Below are positions 52,861 to 61,104 of a stretch of DNA of 64,000 nt, piece after piece. How positions within the stretch are numbered: position 1 is the first letter of the stretch; the number at the start of each line of letters is the position of its first letter. The position numbers and the translations under genes are program-made. Source of the DNA: Pseudoclavibacter sp. AY1H1. GTDB taxonomy: Bacteria; Actinomycetota; Actinomycetes; Actinomycetales; Microbacteriaceae. The notes beneath the pieces were generated by a model, which saw only the letters and a program-made list of their open reading frames with translations, searched no databases and had not been told where the DNA came from. The DNA lies in NCBI RefSeq assembly GCF_002931055.1, contig NZ_PSXX01000005.1, positions 1 to 64,000 of the forward strand, written 5' to 3'.

Positions 52861-52909
52861 GCGACGAACGCCGGGCCCCTCGCTCCTGCGAGTGCCCGGC
52901 GTTCGTCGC
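52861..52909. terminator. bidirectional terminator between lipoprotein and RNA methyltransferase genes
   Basis: GCGACGAACGCCGGGC (52861-52876) and GCCCGGCGTTCGTCGC (52894-52909) form a perfect 16-bp stem. Inner CTCGC/GCGAG pairing extends it. It lies between convergent genes. Confidence 0.92.
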
Positions 52910-52929
52910 GTCCGAGGCGGTCGTTCCGG

Positions 52930-54207
52930 TCAGGCGCGCACGAAGCGGGCGACCGTCTCGAAGTGGTGCGTGTTCGGGAAGAGGTCGTAGGCGCGCATCC
53001 AGTCGAGCGTGTAGCCGTGGCCGAGGAGGAGACCGGTGTCGCGGGCGAGCGCGACCGGGTCGCAGGCGACGTAGACGAGCTGAGCCGGCCCGAAGCCCGC
53101 GAGACGGTCGATGACGTCCTTGCCGGCGCCGGAGCGCGGCGGGTCGAGGATGACGCTTCCGCGGCGGATCCCATCGCGGTCGAGGTGCCTCGCATCGCGC
53201 TCGAGGTTCGCGAGGTACTGGTCGACGCGTGCCGTGACGGCGCTCGCGCCGCGCCACTCCGCGAGGTTCGCGGTGGCGTGGCCGGTTGCAGCCGCGTTCG
53301 ACTCGACGGTCTCGATGAAGGCCCCTGGTCCGGCTTCCTGCGCGAACGCCGCCGCGAGCAGGCCGACTCCGCCGTACAGGTCGAGGTTGACGGCCTCGGC
53401 GTCGACGAGGGCGGGATCGAGGGCGTCGGCGACGGCATTCGAGAGCGTCTCGGCGGCGAGCCTGTGCACTTGCCAGAACCCGTCCTCGTCAACCCGGTAC
53501 TCGCGCCCGTTGACGACCTCGGTGACCACGGCCGGCTTGCGCCCGTGGGTGCCGTCGAGGATGGTCCGCATGCGGGTGTCGAGCTCCGCGGGTGCCACGA
53601 GCTCGATGCGCCCGGAACCGGCGAGGCGTTGACCGAGCGGAGCGAGCTCCTCGATGTCGCCGTGCGCGAGCGGCAGGGTCTCGGTCTCGATGACGCGGTG
53701 CGAGCGTGCCGCGTACGGGCCGACGCGCCCTTCCTTGTCGACGTGGAGCGTGACGCGGGTGCGCCAGCGCGTTCCGCCGTTCTCGTCGTCGCCGAGAAGG
53801 GGCTCGACGACACCCTGCCAGTCGTGGCCAGCGAAGCGCGCCATGGATTCTCGCAGGACCTGGGCCTTCAGCTCACGCTGTCGGGCCAGGCGGATGTGTC
53901 CGAGCTCGGCTCCCCCGGCGCGTTCCTCCGGCGTCCGCTCGATTCCGGCTTCCTGCCACACGTGCGCCTGGCGGTCGTCGGATGCGCGGAGCACGTCGGT
54001 GGCGACGGCACGCGCGAAGGACTTCCGCACCTCGGTCACCCGAGCCTGTACGAGCTCGCCGGGCACGGCATCCGCGACGAACACGACTCTGCCCTGGTGA
54101 CGGGCGACGAAGATGCCGCCGTGCGCGATGTCGCCGACCTCGAGCTCGATCACGTCTCCTGGAGTGATCTCCGCTGAAAGGTCTGGGGTCGTGCCGTCGT
54201 GGGTCAT
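52930..54207 (-). CDS. TrmA/RumA-family RNA (uracil-5-)-methyltransferase with TRAM domain
   Basis: This 425-residue enzyme methylates a uridine in tRNA or rRNA with S-adenosylmethionine. An N-terminal TRAM domain (about 12-75, GDVIELEVGDIAHGG) is followed by the methyltransferase domain with DLYGGVGLLA near 275, LDPPRSGA near 345, the nucleophile Cys in YVACDPVALARD near 373 and the general base in HHFETVARF. The four iron-sulfur cysteines of RumA are not seen. ATG 54207 has TAGGCT 7 nt upstream (leaderless). The target nucleotide is not determinable. Confidence 0.92.
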   Translation of the reverse strand: MTHDGTTPDLSAEITPGDVIELEVGDIAHGGIFVARHQGRVVFVADAVPGELVQARVTEVRKSFARAVATDVLRASDDRQAHVWQEAGIERTPEERAGGAELGHIRLARQRELKAQVLRESMARFAGHDWQGVVEPLLGDDENGGTRWRTRVTLHVDKEGRVGPYAARSHRVIETETLPLAHGDIEELAPLGQRLAGSGRIELVAPAELDTRMRTILDGTHGRKPAVVTEVVNGREYRVDEDGFWQVHRLAAETLSNAVADALDPALVDAEAVNLDLYGGVGLLAAAFAQEAGPGAFIETVESNAAATGHATANLAEWRGASAVTARVDQYLANLERDARHLDRDGIRRGSVILDPPRSGAGKDVIDRLAGFGPAQLVYVACDPVALARDTGLLLGHGYTLDWMRAYDLFPNTHHFETVARFVRA

Positions 54208-54214
54208 GCGCTCG

Positions 54215-54220
54215 AGCCTA
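54215..54220 (-). promoter_or_regulatory. -10 box for leaderless methyltransferase gene
   Basis: TAGGCT on the minus strand ends 7 nt before the ATG at 54207. Confidence 0.5.
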
Positions 54221-54254
54221 GCCGTGCGCGCCCACCGAGCCTGGCGGCCTCGGC

Positions 54255-54911
54255 TCAGAGCCGCGTGAAGAGGCCGGGGTAGCTGAGCACGAAGCTCTGC
54301 TCGTCGGTCGCGATCTCGCGTTCGAACGAGCCGTCGGCCGCCTGGAAGAGGTAGCGGGTGCGGCTCAGGCGGCGGTACCGCTGACGGTCGAGGAACACGG
54401 CGAACGTCTCCGTGTCGATGTAGGCGACCTCGATCTCGCGTTCTTCGCCGACCTCGAGTCCCAGCCTGCGCATGGGAAGCGTGTTGGTGAGGGGAGTCGC
54501 CCGGATGTCCACGTCGAGCGCACCGCTGAGCTCGGGGGCTGGGCGGTCGCCGACGCGCCAGTCGCCGCGGCCGTTGGAGGTGACGGTGAGGTGCTCACCG
54601 GTCTTCGGGCGGCGCAGCGAGACGAGCCTCGTCCGCAGGACCGGGTCGGTCTCGAGCAGGTACTCGAGGTGTGGGCCCCCGCCCTCGCCCTGCTCGGCCG
54701 AGACCGGCGCGGAGATGCGCGAGTTCGCGGTGATCGCGCCGACCGCGTCCTCGACGACGCTCGCCGCCTCGACGTCACCGCTCGCCTCGGCGACCCACGC
54801 GAGTGCGGAGGGGGCCGAGACGGCTTCGACGCCCGGCGCATCCCACACCACAGACGAGCGGGAGAACCTGGTCTGCTTCGGCGCGCGGTACCTCGACTCG
54901 ATGCGGGTCAC
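54255..54911 (-). CDS. putative glycolipid-binding family protein (DUF1089-like)
   Basis: This 218-residue protein matches the putative glycolipid-binding family in its C-terminal two thirds: GDWRVGDRPAPELSGALDVD, ATPLTNTLPMRRL near 130 and ending FVLSYPGLFTRL. The N-terminal 60 residues are less conserved. The start GTG 54911 is supported by GGGGAGGG about 6 nt upstream; the frame extends further upstream but without a site. The family is structurally known as a beta-barrel-like fold, but the ligand in vivo is uncertain. It is not tightly linked to its neighbours (47-nt gap to the methyltransferase). Confidence 0.8.
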   Translation of the reverse strand: MTRIESRYRAPKQTRFSRSSVVWDAPGVEAVSAPSALAWVAEASGDVEAASVVEDAVGAITANSRISAPVSAEQGEGGGPHLEYLLETDPVLRTRLVSLRRPKTGEHLTVTSNGRGDWRVGDRPAPELSGALDVDIRATPLTNTLPMRRLGLEVGEEREIEVAYIDTETFAVFLDRQRYRRLSRTRYLFQAADGSFEREIATDEQSFVLSYPGLFTRL

Positions 54912-55099
54912 CCGACGCCCTCCCCTTCGGAATCTGGGCGCTGGGCCGAACTGTGGAGCCTGATGAGCATGCGAGAGATCGTATGCAAACGGCCTTGGCG
55001 CACTCTGGCAGGAGGTCGCGCGTTGGCTGACCGCGCCCTGACCGTAGCGGCCCCACCGCCCCGGAAGGCCTGCTCCGCGCAGCGAGGGCACCGTCCCGG

Positions 55100-55105
55100 T
55101 ACCCT
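55100..55105 (+). promoter_or_regulatory. -10 box for leaderless maf
   Basis: TACCCT ends 6 nt before the ATG at 55112. Confidence 0.45.
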
Positions 55106-55111
55106 CGCCTC

Positions 55112-55762
55112 ATGCGCCTGTACCTCGCCTCGACGTCGCCCGCCCGCCTCATGCTGCTGCGCCAGGCGGGCATCGAGCCCGTCGTCATCCCGTCGAGCGT
55201 CGACGAGGACGCCGTGATCGAGGCGCGTCTCGCCGAGGGTCCTCTCGAACCGAGCGAGTACGTGCAGCTGCTCGCTCGGGCCAAGGCACTCGCGGTCGCG
55301 GATGCGCCTGACCCGCGAACCGGGGAGCCGCTCGACGGCCTCGTCCTCGGGGGCGACTCGATGTTCGAGATCGGCGGCCGGATGCTCGGCAAGCCCCACG
55401 AGCCGCACGTCGCGCGCGAGCGCTGGCTCGCGCAGCGGGGCCAGACGGGCACGCTGTGGTCTGGGCACTGGCTCGTCGACCGCCGTGGTGGCTCGGATGC
55501 TTCCGGGGACGGCGTCGGCAGCACCGCGAGCGCCAGCGTGACCTTCGCCGACGATCTCGACGACGCCGAGATCGACGCCTACGTCGCCTCGGGTGAGCCC
55601 CTGCACGTCGCCGGCGCGTTCACGATCGACTCGCTCGGGGCTCCCTTCATCGACCGCATCGAAGGCGACCCGTCGACGGTCGTGGGACTCTCGCTTCCCG
55701 CCCTGCGCCGACTCGTGCGCGGCTTCGGAGTGGGGTGGCCCGAGCTGTGGAACCGCGCCTGA
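55112..55762 (+). CDS. maf: Maf family nucleoside triphosphate pyrophosphatase
   Basis: This 216-residue protein hydrolyses non-canonical or modified nucleotides and is associated with septum control. The N-terminus LYLASTSPARLMLLRQAGI is the family signature; GGDSMFEIGGRMLGKP near 79 and EGDPSTVVGLSLPAL near 185 are the other conserved blocks. The length is typical for the actinobacterial form. ATG 55112 has TACCCT 6 nt upstream. Its position after accD-accE and birA matches the conserved order, with the methyltransferase and glycolipid-binding genes inserted. Confidence 0.93.
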   Translation: MRLYLASTSPARLMLLRQAGIEPVVIPSSVDEDAVIEARLAEGPLEPSEYVQLLARAKALAVADAPDPRTGEPLDGLVLGGDSMFEIGGRMLGKPHEPHVARERWLAQRGQTGTLWSGHWLVDRRGGSDASGDGVGSTASASVTFADDLDDAEIDAYVASGEPLHVAGAFTIDSLGAPFIDRIEGDPSTVVGLSLPALRRLVRGFGVGWPELWNRA

Positions 55763-55913
55763 TGCGCCCCTCGGCGGCCTCAGCAGCAGGCCAGAAGCGG
55801 CGCCCGGCTACGAATTGAACACGGTGCCAGCTCGCATCTGGTGAATGCCGACGGTCGGGCGTAACGTCGCGATCCAGGCGTCAACGAGGACGCCTCGCGA
55901 GGGAGGTCCGACC

Positions 55914-57974
55914 ATGCCCGCACATTCGTCAGGAGACTCGGGGCCAGCAGCCCAGATCGTCAGCCAGCTCGGCGGCGCGGGGAACATCGAGAACCTCACC
56001 CACTGCGCGACACGGCTGCGCTTCCAGCTGCACGACGCATCCGGTATCGACCAGGCGGCGGTCGAGGCGATCCCAGGCGTCATGGGGGTCGTGCCGCAAT
56101 CGGGTGACCGCTACCAGGTCGTCATCGGCGGCGGAGTGCAGAACGTCTACAACGACATCCAGGCGCTCCCCTCGATGTCGGGCGGTGGCGCCCCCGCCGA
56201 CCCGGAAGACGCGGCCTCGATCAAGGCCGCGGCCCGCGCGAAAGGCCCGCGTGGCAAGTTCGCATGGCTCGACAGCGTCTTCGAGTTCCTGTCCGACTCG
56301 TTCCGGCCGATCCTCGGCGCCTTGCTGGGTGCGTCCCTCTTCATCACGTTCATGGCGCTCATGAGCACGCTCGGCGTCATCCCCAACTGGGCCGACCCGC
56401 GCACCGACCTCCCGCCGTCGTGGCGCTTCCTCAACCTCTGCTGGCAGGCGGTCTTCGTCTTCCTGCCCCTGTACATCGCCTACAACGCGTCGAAGCGCGT
56501 GGGGGCCGACCCGTGGATCGGCTTCGCCATCATGGGCGTCGTCATGCTGCCCGGCTTCACGAAGCTCGCCGACGGCATCGACCCCATCGAGGTCTTCGGC
56601 TCCGAGGTCTCCGTCGTGCCGATCTTCGGCCTCCCGCTCACGGTCTTCGACTACAGCTCGCAGGTGTTCCCGCCGCTGCTGATGGCCGCGCTGCTCGGCC
56701 CCCTGTACAAGGGCCTCAAGAAGCTCATCCCCGAAGACCTGCACCTCATCTTCGTGCCCTTCCTGAGCATGCTGATCATGATCCCGCTCACGGCGTTCCT
56801 CATCGGCCCCATCGGCGTCTACACGGGCGCCGGCCTCGCCAACCTGCTCCGCGGCATCAACGACTTCTCGCCGCTCATCTTCGCCATCGTGATCCCGCTC
56901 GCCTACCCCTTCATGGTGCCGCTCGGCCTGCACTGGCCGATCAACGCGATCATGCTGCTCAACATCCAGACGCTCGGCTACGACTACATCCAGGGGCCGA
57001 TGGGCGCATGGAACTTCGCATGCTTCGGTGCGACCGCCGGCGTGCTGTACCTCACCATCCGCGAGAAGGACGCCCAGATGCGTCAGACTTCGACGGGCGC
57101 CCTCGCGGCCGGCCTGCTCGGCGGCATCTCAGAGCCGTCGCTGTACGGCATCCACCTGCGCTTCAAGCGCATCTACGGGCGGATGCTCGTGGGCTGTCTC
57201 GTCGGCGGGGTCATCATCGGCATCGGCGGCGGCGTGAAGACGAGCGCGTTCGTCTTCACGTCACTGCTCACCATCCCGGCGTTCGACAACATCCCGCTCT
57301 ACGCAGGCGCGGTCGGTGCGGCGTTCCTCGTCTCGATGTTCCTCGTCATCTTCTCCGGCTACCGCAGCCCCGAGCAGCAGGCAGCATTCGAGGCGGCCCG
57401 GGTTCCGGTCGCCGACCTGGAGACGGCGAAGAAGGGAGAGAGCACGGAGGACGTGATCGCCGCCTCCGCCGCCCGCGAGGGCGAGTCGGCTCCCCGCACC
57501 GTCGAGGTCCTGTCCCCGCTGGAGGGCGAGATCGTCCCGCTGTCGGAGGTCCCCGACGCCGTCTTCAGCCAGGGCATCATGGGCCCGGGCGCCGCCATCA
57601 GGCCGAGCGGCGCCGTCGTCTACGCTCCGGGAACGGGCACGGTCGCCGTCGCCCAGGCGACCGGGCACGCGTTCGGCCTGCAGCTCGACAACGGGCTCGA
57701 GGTGCTCATCCACGTCGGCATCGACACGGTCGAGCTCGATGGCAAGGGCTTCGACGTCAAGGTGAAGGCAGGCGACAAGGTCACGCCGGACACGGTGCTC
57801 GTCGAGTTCGACCGCGACATCGTGGAGGCCGCGGGCTTCTCGCTCATCACGCCCGTCATCGTGCTGAACGCGGGGTCGTTCGCGTCGGTCGAGGCGGTCG
57901 GGCTCGGCAGCGGCAAGGTCGGCACGCCGATCCTCGAGGCGGTGACGAAGGCGCCCGCGCCCAGCGAGGTGTAG
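55914..57974 (+). CDS. PTS beta-glucoside-type IIBCA permease
   Basis: This 686-residue sugar transporter phosphorylates its substrate during uptake. The EIIB domain (1-85) has the phospho-Cys31 in LTHCATRLRF; EIIC (about 105-490) is polytopic with GGISEPSLYGIHLR near 405; EIIA (about 530-686) has the active-site His near 602 in VLIHVGIDTV and the partner His near 585. The domain order BCA is that of the beta-glucoside family (BglF, trehalose/sucrose relatives), so the exact sugar is open. ATG 55914 has GGGAGGT about 6 nt upstream. No regulator or hydrolase gene adjoins it. Confidence 0.93.
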   Translation: MPAHSSGDSGPAAQIVSQLGGAGNIENLTHCATRLRFQLHDASGIDQAAVEAIPGVMGVVPQSGDRYQVVIGGGVQNVYNDIQALPSMSGGGAPADPEDAASIKAAARAKGPRGKFAWLDSVFEFLSDSFRPILGALLGASLFITFMALMSTLGVIPNWADPRTDLPPSWRFLNLCWQAVFVFLPLYIAYNASKRVGADPWIGFAIMGVVMLPGFTKLADGIDPIEVFGSEVSVVPIFGLPLTVFDYSSQVFPPLLMAALLGPLYKGLKKLIPEDLHLIFVPFLSMLIMIPLTAFLIGPIGVYTGAGLANLLRGINDFSPLIFAIVIPLAYPFMVPLGLHWPINAIMLLNIQTLGYDYIQGPMGAWNFACFGATAGVLYLTIREKDAQMRQTSTGALAAGLLGGISEPSLYGIHLRFKRIYGRMLVGCLVGGVIIGIGGGVKTSAFVFTSLLTIPAFDNIPLYAGAVGAAFLVSMFLVIFSGYRSPEQQAAFEAARVPVADLETAKKGESTEDVIAASAAREGESAPRTVEVLSPLEGEIVPLSEVPDAVFSQGIMGPGAAIRPSGAVVYAPGTGTVAVAQATGHAFGLQLDNGLEVLIHVGIDTVELDGKGFDVKVKAGDKVTPDTVLVEFDRDIVEAAGFSLITPVIVLNAGSFASVEAVGLGSGKVGTPILEAVTKAPAPSEV

Positions 57975-58035
57975 CTGGCTTCTGCGGGGCGGCCGGTTTC
58001 GGCGGCTGAGCGCGACCAGGCGTCCCCGCGTCGCG

Positions 58036-58611
58036 TCAGCGGACCGCGTCAGCGGATGCGTCGTGGAGGAGATCGTCAAGCTCGCGGACCCGCACGGTGG
58101 GCATGGGCCGCGCCGACTGCGCTCCAGCGAGCCGGATGCGCGCCTCGATGTCGGAGTTCTGAGCGCCCCGATCCTCGATCGAGACCTGATTCGAGCTGCC
58201 GACCACGCCGCGGACGAGCACCAGCTGCGCCCCGACTGGCCAGCGGTCTGCAGGCTCGCCGTCGCCGCGACCGGCCCGGTTGCGCGCGGCCGCGCCGTCG
58301 AGCTTGTGGAGGAGGCGACCCGCGACCTGTTCGGCACTCCCCTCGCCGATCTCGCCGAGCAGCACCCCGAAGTGCGTGACCTCGCCGAGGTTCAGCTCGA
58401 TGCTCTCGCGCACCTCGGCCAGCGCCTCGGAGGTCGTCGCCGTGAGCTCGACGGGCATGATCGCGTCGGCGTAGTCGTCGACGAGCAGCGCGAACGGCGC
58501 GACGTCGCGGCCCACGATCGCGACCGTGCTGCCGCCACGGAGCAGGGCGTCGGCAAGCCGCCGGTCTGCTCCATCCTCGCCACCTGCGATGCACCAGATC
58601 TGATCGGTCAT
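58036..58611 (-). CDS. degenerate SDR-like protein of unknown function
   Basis: This 191-residue protein begins with a Rossmann-like pattern (IWCIAGGEDGADRRLADALL, then STVAIVGRD) as in short-chain dehydrogenases. The Gly-rich motif is altered (GGEDGADRR), and no Ser-Tyr-Lys catalytic set is visible. The C-terminal half is shorter than in SDRs. It may be a decayed or regulatory relative. ATG 58611 has GGAG 6 nt upstream. It is divergent from the MarR regulator and probably controlled by it. Confidence 0.65.
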   Translation of the reverse strand: MTDQIWCIAGGEDGADRRLADALLRGGSTVAIVGRDVAPFALLVDDYADAIMPVELTATTSEALAEVRESIELNLGEVTHFGVLLGEIGEGSAEQVAGRLLHKLDGAAARNRAGRGDGEPADRWPVGAQLVLVRGVVGSSNQVSIEDRGAQNSDIEARIRLAGAQSARPMPTVRVRELDDLLHDASADAVR

Positions 58612-58676
58612 GGTCGACTCCGTCCCTGTCCCGGCATCCGCTCTGGTGCCCACCTCGAACTATACTTAGTCATATC

Positions 58677-58691
58677 CTCACTATTAGTGAG
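58677..58691. promoter_or_regulatory. probable MarR operator
   Basis: CTCACTA-T-TAGTGAG is a perfect 7-1-7 inverted repeat in the divergent 106-nt region between the SDR-like gene and the MarR gene. A TATACT element usable on either strand region lies at 58661-58666. Palindromes of this size are typical MarR sites. Confidence 0.6.
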
Positions 58692-58717
58692 AAGCTCGAC
58701 GATCTCAGGGGGTTCAC

Positions 58718-59173
58718 ATGGAGCAGGGCGAATCGCGCGAAGCACTCCTCACCCAGCTGAATGACGTCAGGAACGAACTCACGAGGGGCCTCGCCGCGAG
58801 GCACATGGCCCCGTTCCTCGAGCTCGACATCACCGCCCAGCAGCTGAAGACCGTCTTCCTCGTGACCACCGGCACGGTCACGACCGTCTCGCAGGCCGCC
58901 GAACACCTCGGCGTCGCGGTGCCGACCGCATCCGCCAGCATCGACAAGCTCGTCGAGCACGGGCTCGTGACCCGCACGGAGGGGAAGCCCGACCGGCGCA
59001 TCCGCCACCTCACGGCGACCCGCAAGGCCATCCGACTCCACGAGCGCTTCCTCGGACTCCGGACCGACACCGACGAGTTCGCCGCACACCTGAGCGACGA
59101 GGAGCTGCAGGGGCTCGTCATCGGATTCCAGGGCATCCGCCGAGTGCTCCGTCAGCTCACCGAGGGCAGCTGA
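58718..59173 (+). CDS. MarR family transcriptional regulator
   Basis: This 151-residue winged-helix regulator has the recognition region TVSQAAEHLGVAVPTASASI near 57-76 and the wing with the conserved DRR in EGKPDRRIRHLTAT near 92. Such dimers repress their own and divergent genes and release DNA on binding a phenolic or other small ligand. The perfect palindrome just upstream is the likely operator. The likely divergent target is the SDR-like gene. It ends 4 nt from the convergent TetR gene. Confidence 0.92.
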   Translation: MEQGESREALLTQLNDVRNELTRGLAARHMAPFLELDITAQQLKTVFLVTTGTVTTVSQAAEHLGVAVPTASASIDKLVEHGLVTRTEGKPDRRIRHLTATRKAIRLHERFLGLRTDTDEFAAHLSDEELQGLVIGFQGIRRVLRQLTEGS

Positions 59174-59177
59174 GCCC

Positions 59178-59732
59178 TCAGGAGGCGAACGACCGCCAGA
59201 ACAGCTCGAGCGCGCGCCGCACGACGGCCTCGCGCTCGACGAAGGGCGTGCGCGGCAGAACGCCGGCGAGCATCGACAGCAGCAGGAGCAGGTCGCCCGC
59301 GCTGATCTCCCGGTCGACCCGACCGCTCGCCCATTCGCGCTCGAGAACGTCGCCGAGCACCGCGAGCATCCGGTCTCGAACACTCGCCCCCTGCGCGTCG
59401 GCGGTGTCGGTCAGGGTGAGCTGGATGAGTCCGACCGACACGAGCATCTGCCGGGCGATGAGCTCGAGCAGCCCTGCCAGATCAGCCTCGGGCGAGGCTG
59501 CGAGGTCTTCGAGCTCGACGATGGCGTCGCCGAACACCGCGAGCGCAAGCGACGCCCGATCCGGGAAATGCCGGTAGAGACTGCCCTGGCCGACGCCAGC
59601 GCGCTTGGCGACGGCGCTGAGCGGGGCATCCACTCCCCCCTCGCCGAAGACCTCCCGCGCGGCCGCGATGAGGGCACGTCGGTTCTCGGGGCCAGCACTT
59701 GGCCCTCGGTTGGCTTTCGCTGGAGTCGACAC
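59178..59732 (-). CDS. TetR family transcriptional regulator
   Basis: This 184-residue regulator has an N-terminal TetR domain (about 15-62) with GVDAPLSAVAKRAGVGQGSL and YRHFPDRASLALAVF, followed by an all-helical ligand domain. GTG 59732 is the start; TATGCT lies 6 nt upstream, so the message is probably leaderless. A perfect palindrome overlaps its promoter and lies in the divergent region before the SDR gene at 59851, which is the probable target. The ligand is unknown. Confidence 0.9.
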   Translation of the reverse strand: MSTPAKANRGPSAGPENRRALIAAAREVFGEGGVDAPLSAVAKRAGVGQGSLYRHFPDRASLALAVFGDAIVELEDLAASPEADLAGLLELIARQMLVSVGLIQLTLTDTADAQGASVRDRMLAVLGDVLEREWASGRVDREISAGDLLLLLSMLAGVLPRTPFVEREAVVRRALELFWRSFAS

Positions 59733-59738
59733 CGGGAT

Positions 59739-59764
59739 AGCATAATCCGGACAGTGTTGTCCGG
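59739..59764. promoter_or_regulatory. TetR promoter -10 box and probable operator
   Basis: TATGCT (59744-59739, minus) is 6 nt before the GTG. The perfect inverted repeat CCGGACA-GTGT-TGTCCGG (59747-59764) abuts the upstream side of this box. Binding would cover the spacer and repress the regulator, and could also affect the divergent SDR gene. Confidence 0.62.
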
Positions 59765-59850
59765 TTCGTTCGATCCGACACTGTCGCCACCCCAGCCCAC
59801 GCTCGCCGCGAGCGCGGGCTCGGCGGACCGAGCAGAAAGCTGGCACCACT

Positions 59851-60912
59851 ATGACCTCGAGCGCACACCCCCTCACCGGTGACACCACGATCGGCGAATG
59901 GCTCACCGACCCGACGGGAGGCGTCGGCATCCGCGAGATCCTCGCCCAGGGCGGCCAGGACGCCTCCTCCCTCACCCCCGTCGCGGGCCTCCCCCTGTCG
60001 CAGCTCGTCGAGCTGAGCCAGGGAAAGTTCCCCCAGGAGATGGTGGATGCGATGATCGCGCGAGCGAACAGCGGCGAGGTCACCCCAGCACAGCCCGGTG
60101 AGTTCGGCCCCGTCGTCGACCACGACGCCCCTCGCGCGCCGCGGGCGGCGGCCTGGGTCGAAGCCACCACGGGCGGCCGCTTCGACGGCAAGACCGTCAT
60201 CGTCACGGGTGCCGGCTCCGGTATCGGCAAGGCGACCGCGTCGCGCATCGCGCGCGAAGGCGGGCGCGTCATCGCCGTCGACGTCTCCGCAGAGCGCCTC
60301 GCCGCGCTCGTCAGCGAGCACGACGGCGCCGACATCGTCACCCTCACCGCCGACATCACCGACGACGCCGGTGTCGCTCGGATCCTCGAGGCGGCCGGCT
60401 CCCGCATCGACGGCCTCGCGAACATCGCCGGCATCATGGACAACATGACGCCGGTCGGCGAGGTCAGCGATGAGGTCTGGAACCGCGTCTTCGCCGTCAA
60501 CGTGACCGGCACGATGAAGCTCATGCGCGCCGTCGTGCCCGCGATGCTCGCCGTCGGCACGGGCGCGATCGTCAACGTCGCCTCCGAGGCCGCACTCCGC
60601 GGGTCGGCCGCAGGCGCCGCCTACACCGCGTCGAAGCACGCCGTCGCCGGGCTCACCAAGTCGAGTGCGTTCATGTACGGCCCGAGTGGACTCCGCATCA
60701 ACGCCGTCGCCCCGGGACCCGTCGCCACCAACATCGAGGCCCGCTTCGACTCCGAGCTCGGCGGGCAGCGCGTCCGTCAGGCGATGGCGCTGCTGCCGAC
60801 GCCGACCACGGGAACCGCGCTCGCCGCATCCATCACCTTCCTGCTCAGCGACGACGGCGTCAACATCAACGGCGTCATCCTCCCCTCGGACGGAGGCTGG
60901 TCCGCCGCGTAG
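59851..60912 (+). CDS. short-chain dehydrogenase with N-terminal extension
   Basis: This 353-residue protein has an extra N-terminal domain (about 1-100; TIGEWLTDPTGG, then LAGLPLSQLVELSQGK-like helical text) resembling a module I recall from the C-termini of some glycoside hydrolases. It is followed by a classical SDR (about 110-353) with TGAGSGIG at 119-126 and YTASK near 268 plus the upstream Ser in NVASEAAL. The SDR half would reduce or oxidise an alcohol or ketone. The fusion is unusual. The start ATG 59851 has little ribosome complementarity. It is probably repressed by the divergent TetR protein. Confidence 0.85.
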   Translation: MTSSAHPLTGDTTIGEWLTDPTGGVGIREILAQGGQDASSLTPVAGLPLSQLVELSQGKFPQEMVDAMIARANSGEVTPAQPGEFGPVVDHDAPRAPRAAAWVEATTGGRFDGKTVIVTGAGSGIGKATASRIAREGGRVIAVDVSAERLAALVSEHDGADIVTLTADITDDAGVARILEAAGSRIDGLANIAGIMDNMTPVGEVSDEVWNRVFAVNVTGTMKLMRAVVPAMLAVGTGAIVNVASEAALRGSAAGAAYTASKHAVAGLTKSSAFMYGPSGLRINAVAPGPVATNIEARFDSELGGQRVRQAMALLPTPTTGTALAASITFLLSDDGVNINGVILPSDGGWSAA

Positions 60913-60915
60913 GCT
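60910..60915 (+). promoter_or_regulatory. -10 box for leaderless small membrane peptide
   Basis: TAGGCT ends 6 nt before the ATG at 60922; its first three bases are the stop codon of the SDR gene. Confidence 0.45.
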
Positions 60916-60921
60916 TCCCCC

Positions 60922-61023
60922 ATGAGTAAACCCGTCACGCGCACACGCAAGTTCTTCTGGATCGGCCTCGTCGTGATCGCGTTGATCTTCATCGGCTCCG
61001 GCGTCTACGAGATGCTCGCGTAG
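60922..61023 (+). CDS. 33-residue single-pass membrane peptide
   Basis: The frame reads MSKPVTRTRKFFWIGLVVIA and continues LIFIGSGVYEMLA. A basic start is followed by one membrane helix (about 12-28), giving a positive-inside, N-in topology. It starts 9 nt after the SDR stop, with no Shine-Dalgarno sequence and the TAGGCT box 6 nt upstream. I do not recognise it. It could be a real small protein translated from a leaderless message or by readthrough from the SDR transcript. Confidence 0.5.
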   Translation: MSKPVTRTRKFFWIGLVVIALIFIGSGVYEMLA

Positions 61024-61104
61024 GGTCCGCGCCGGTTCCGGCCCTCACCCGGGCCTTGGCCACCCTCGTCGGCGCCACCACCCTGCCGACCCCTCTGTGT
61101 TCCC

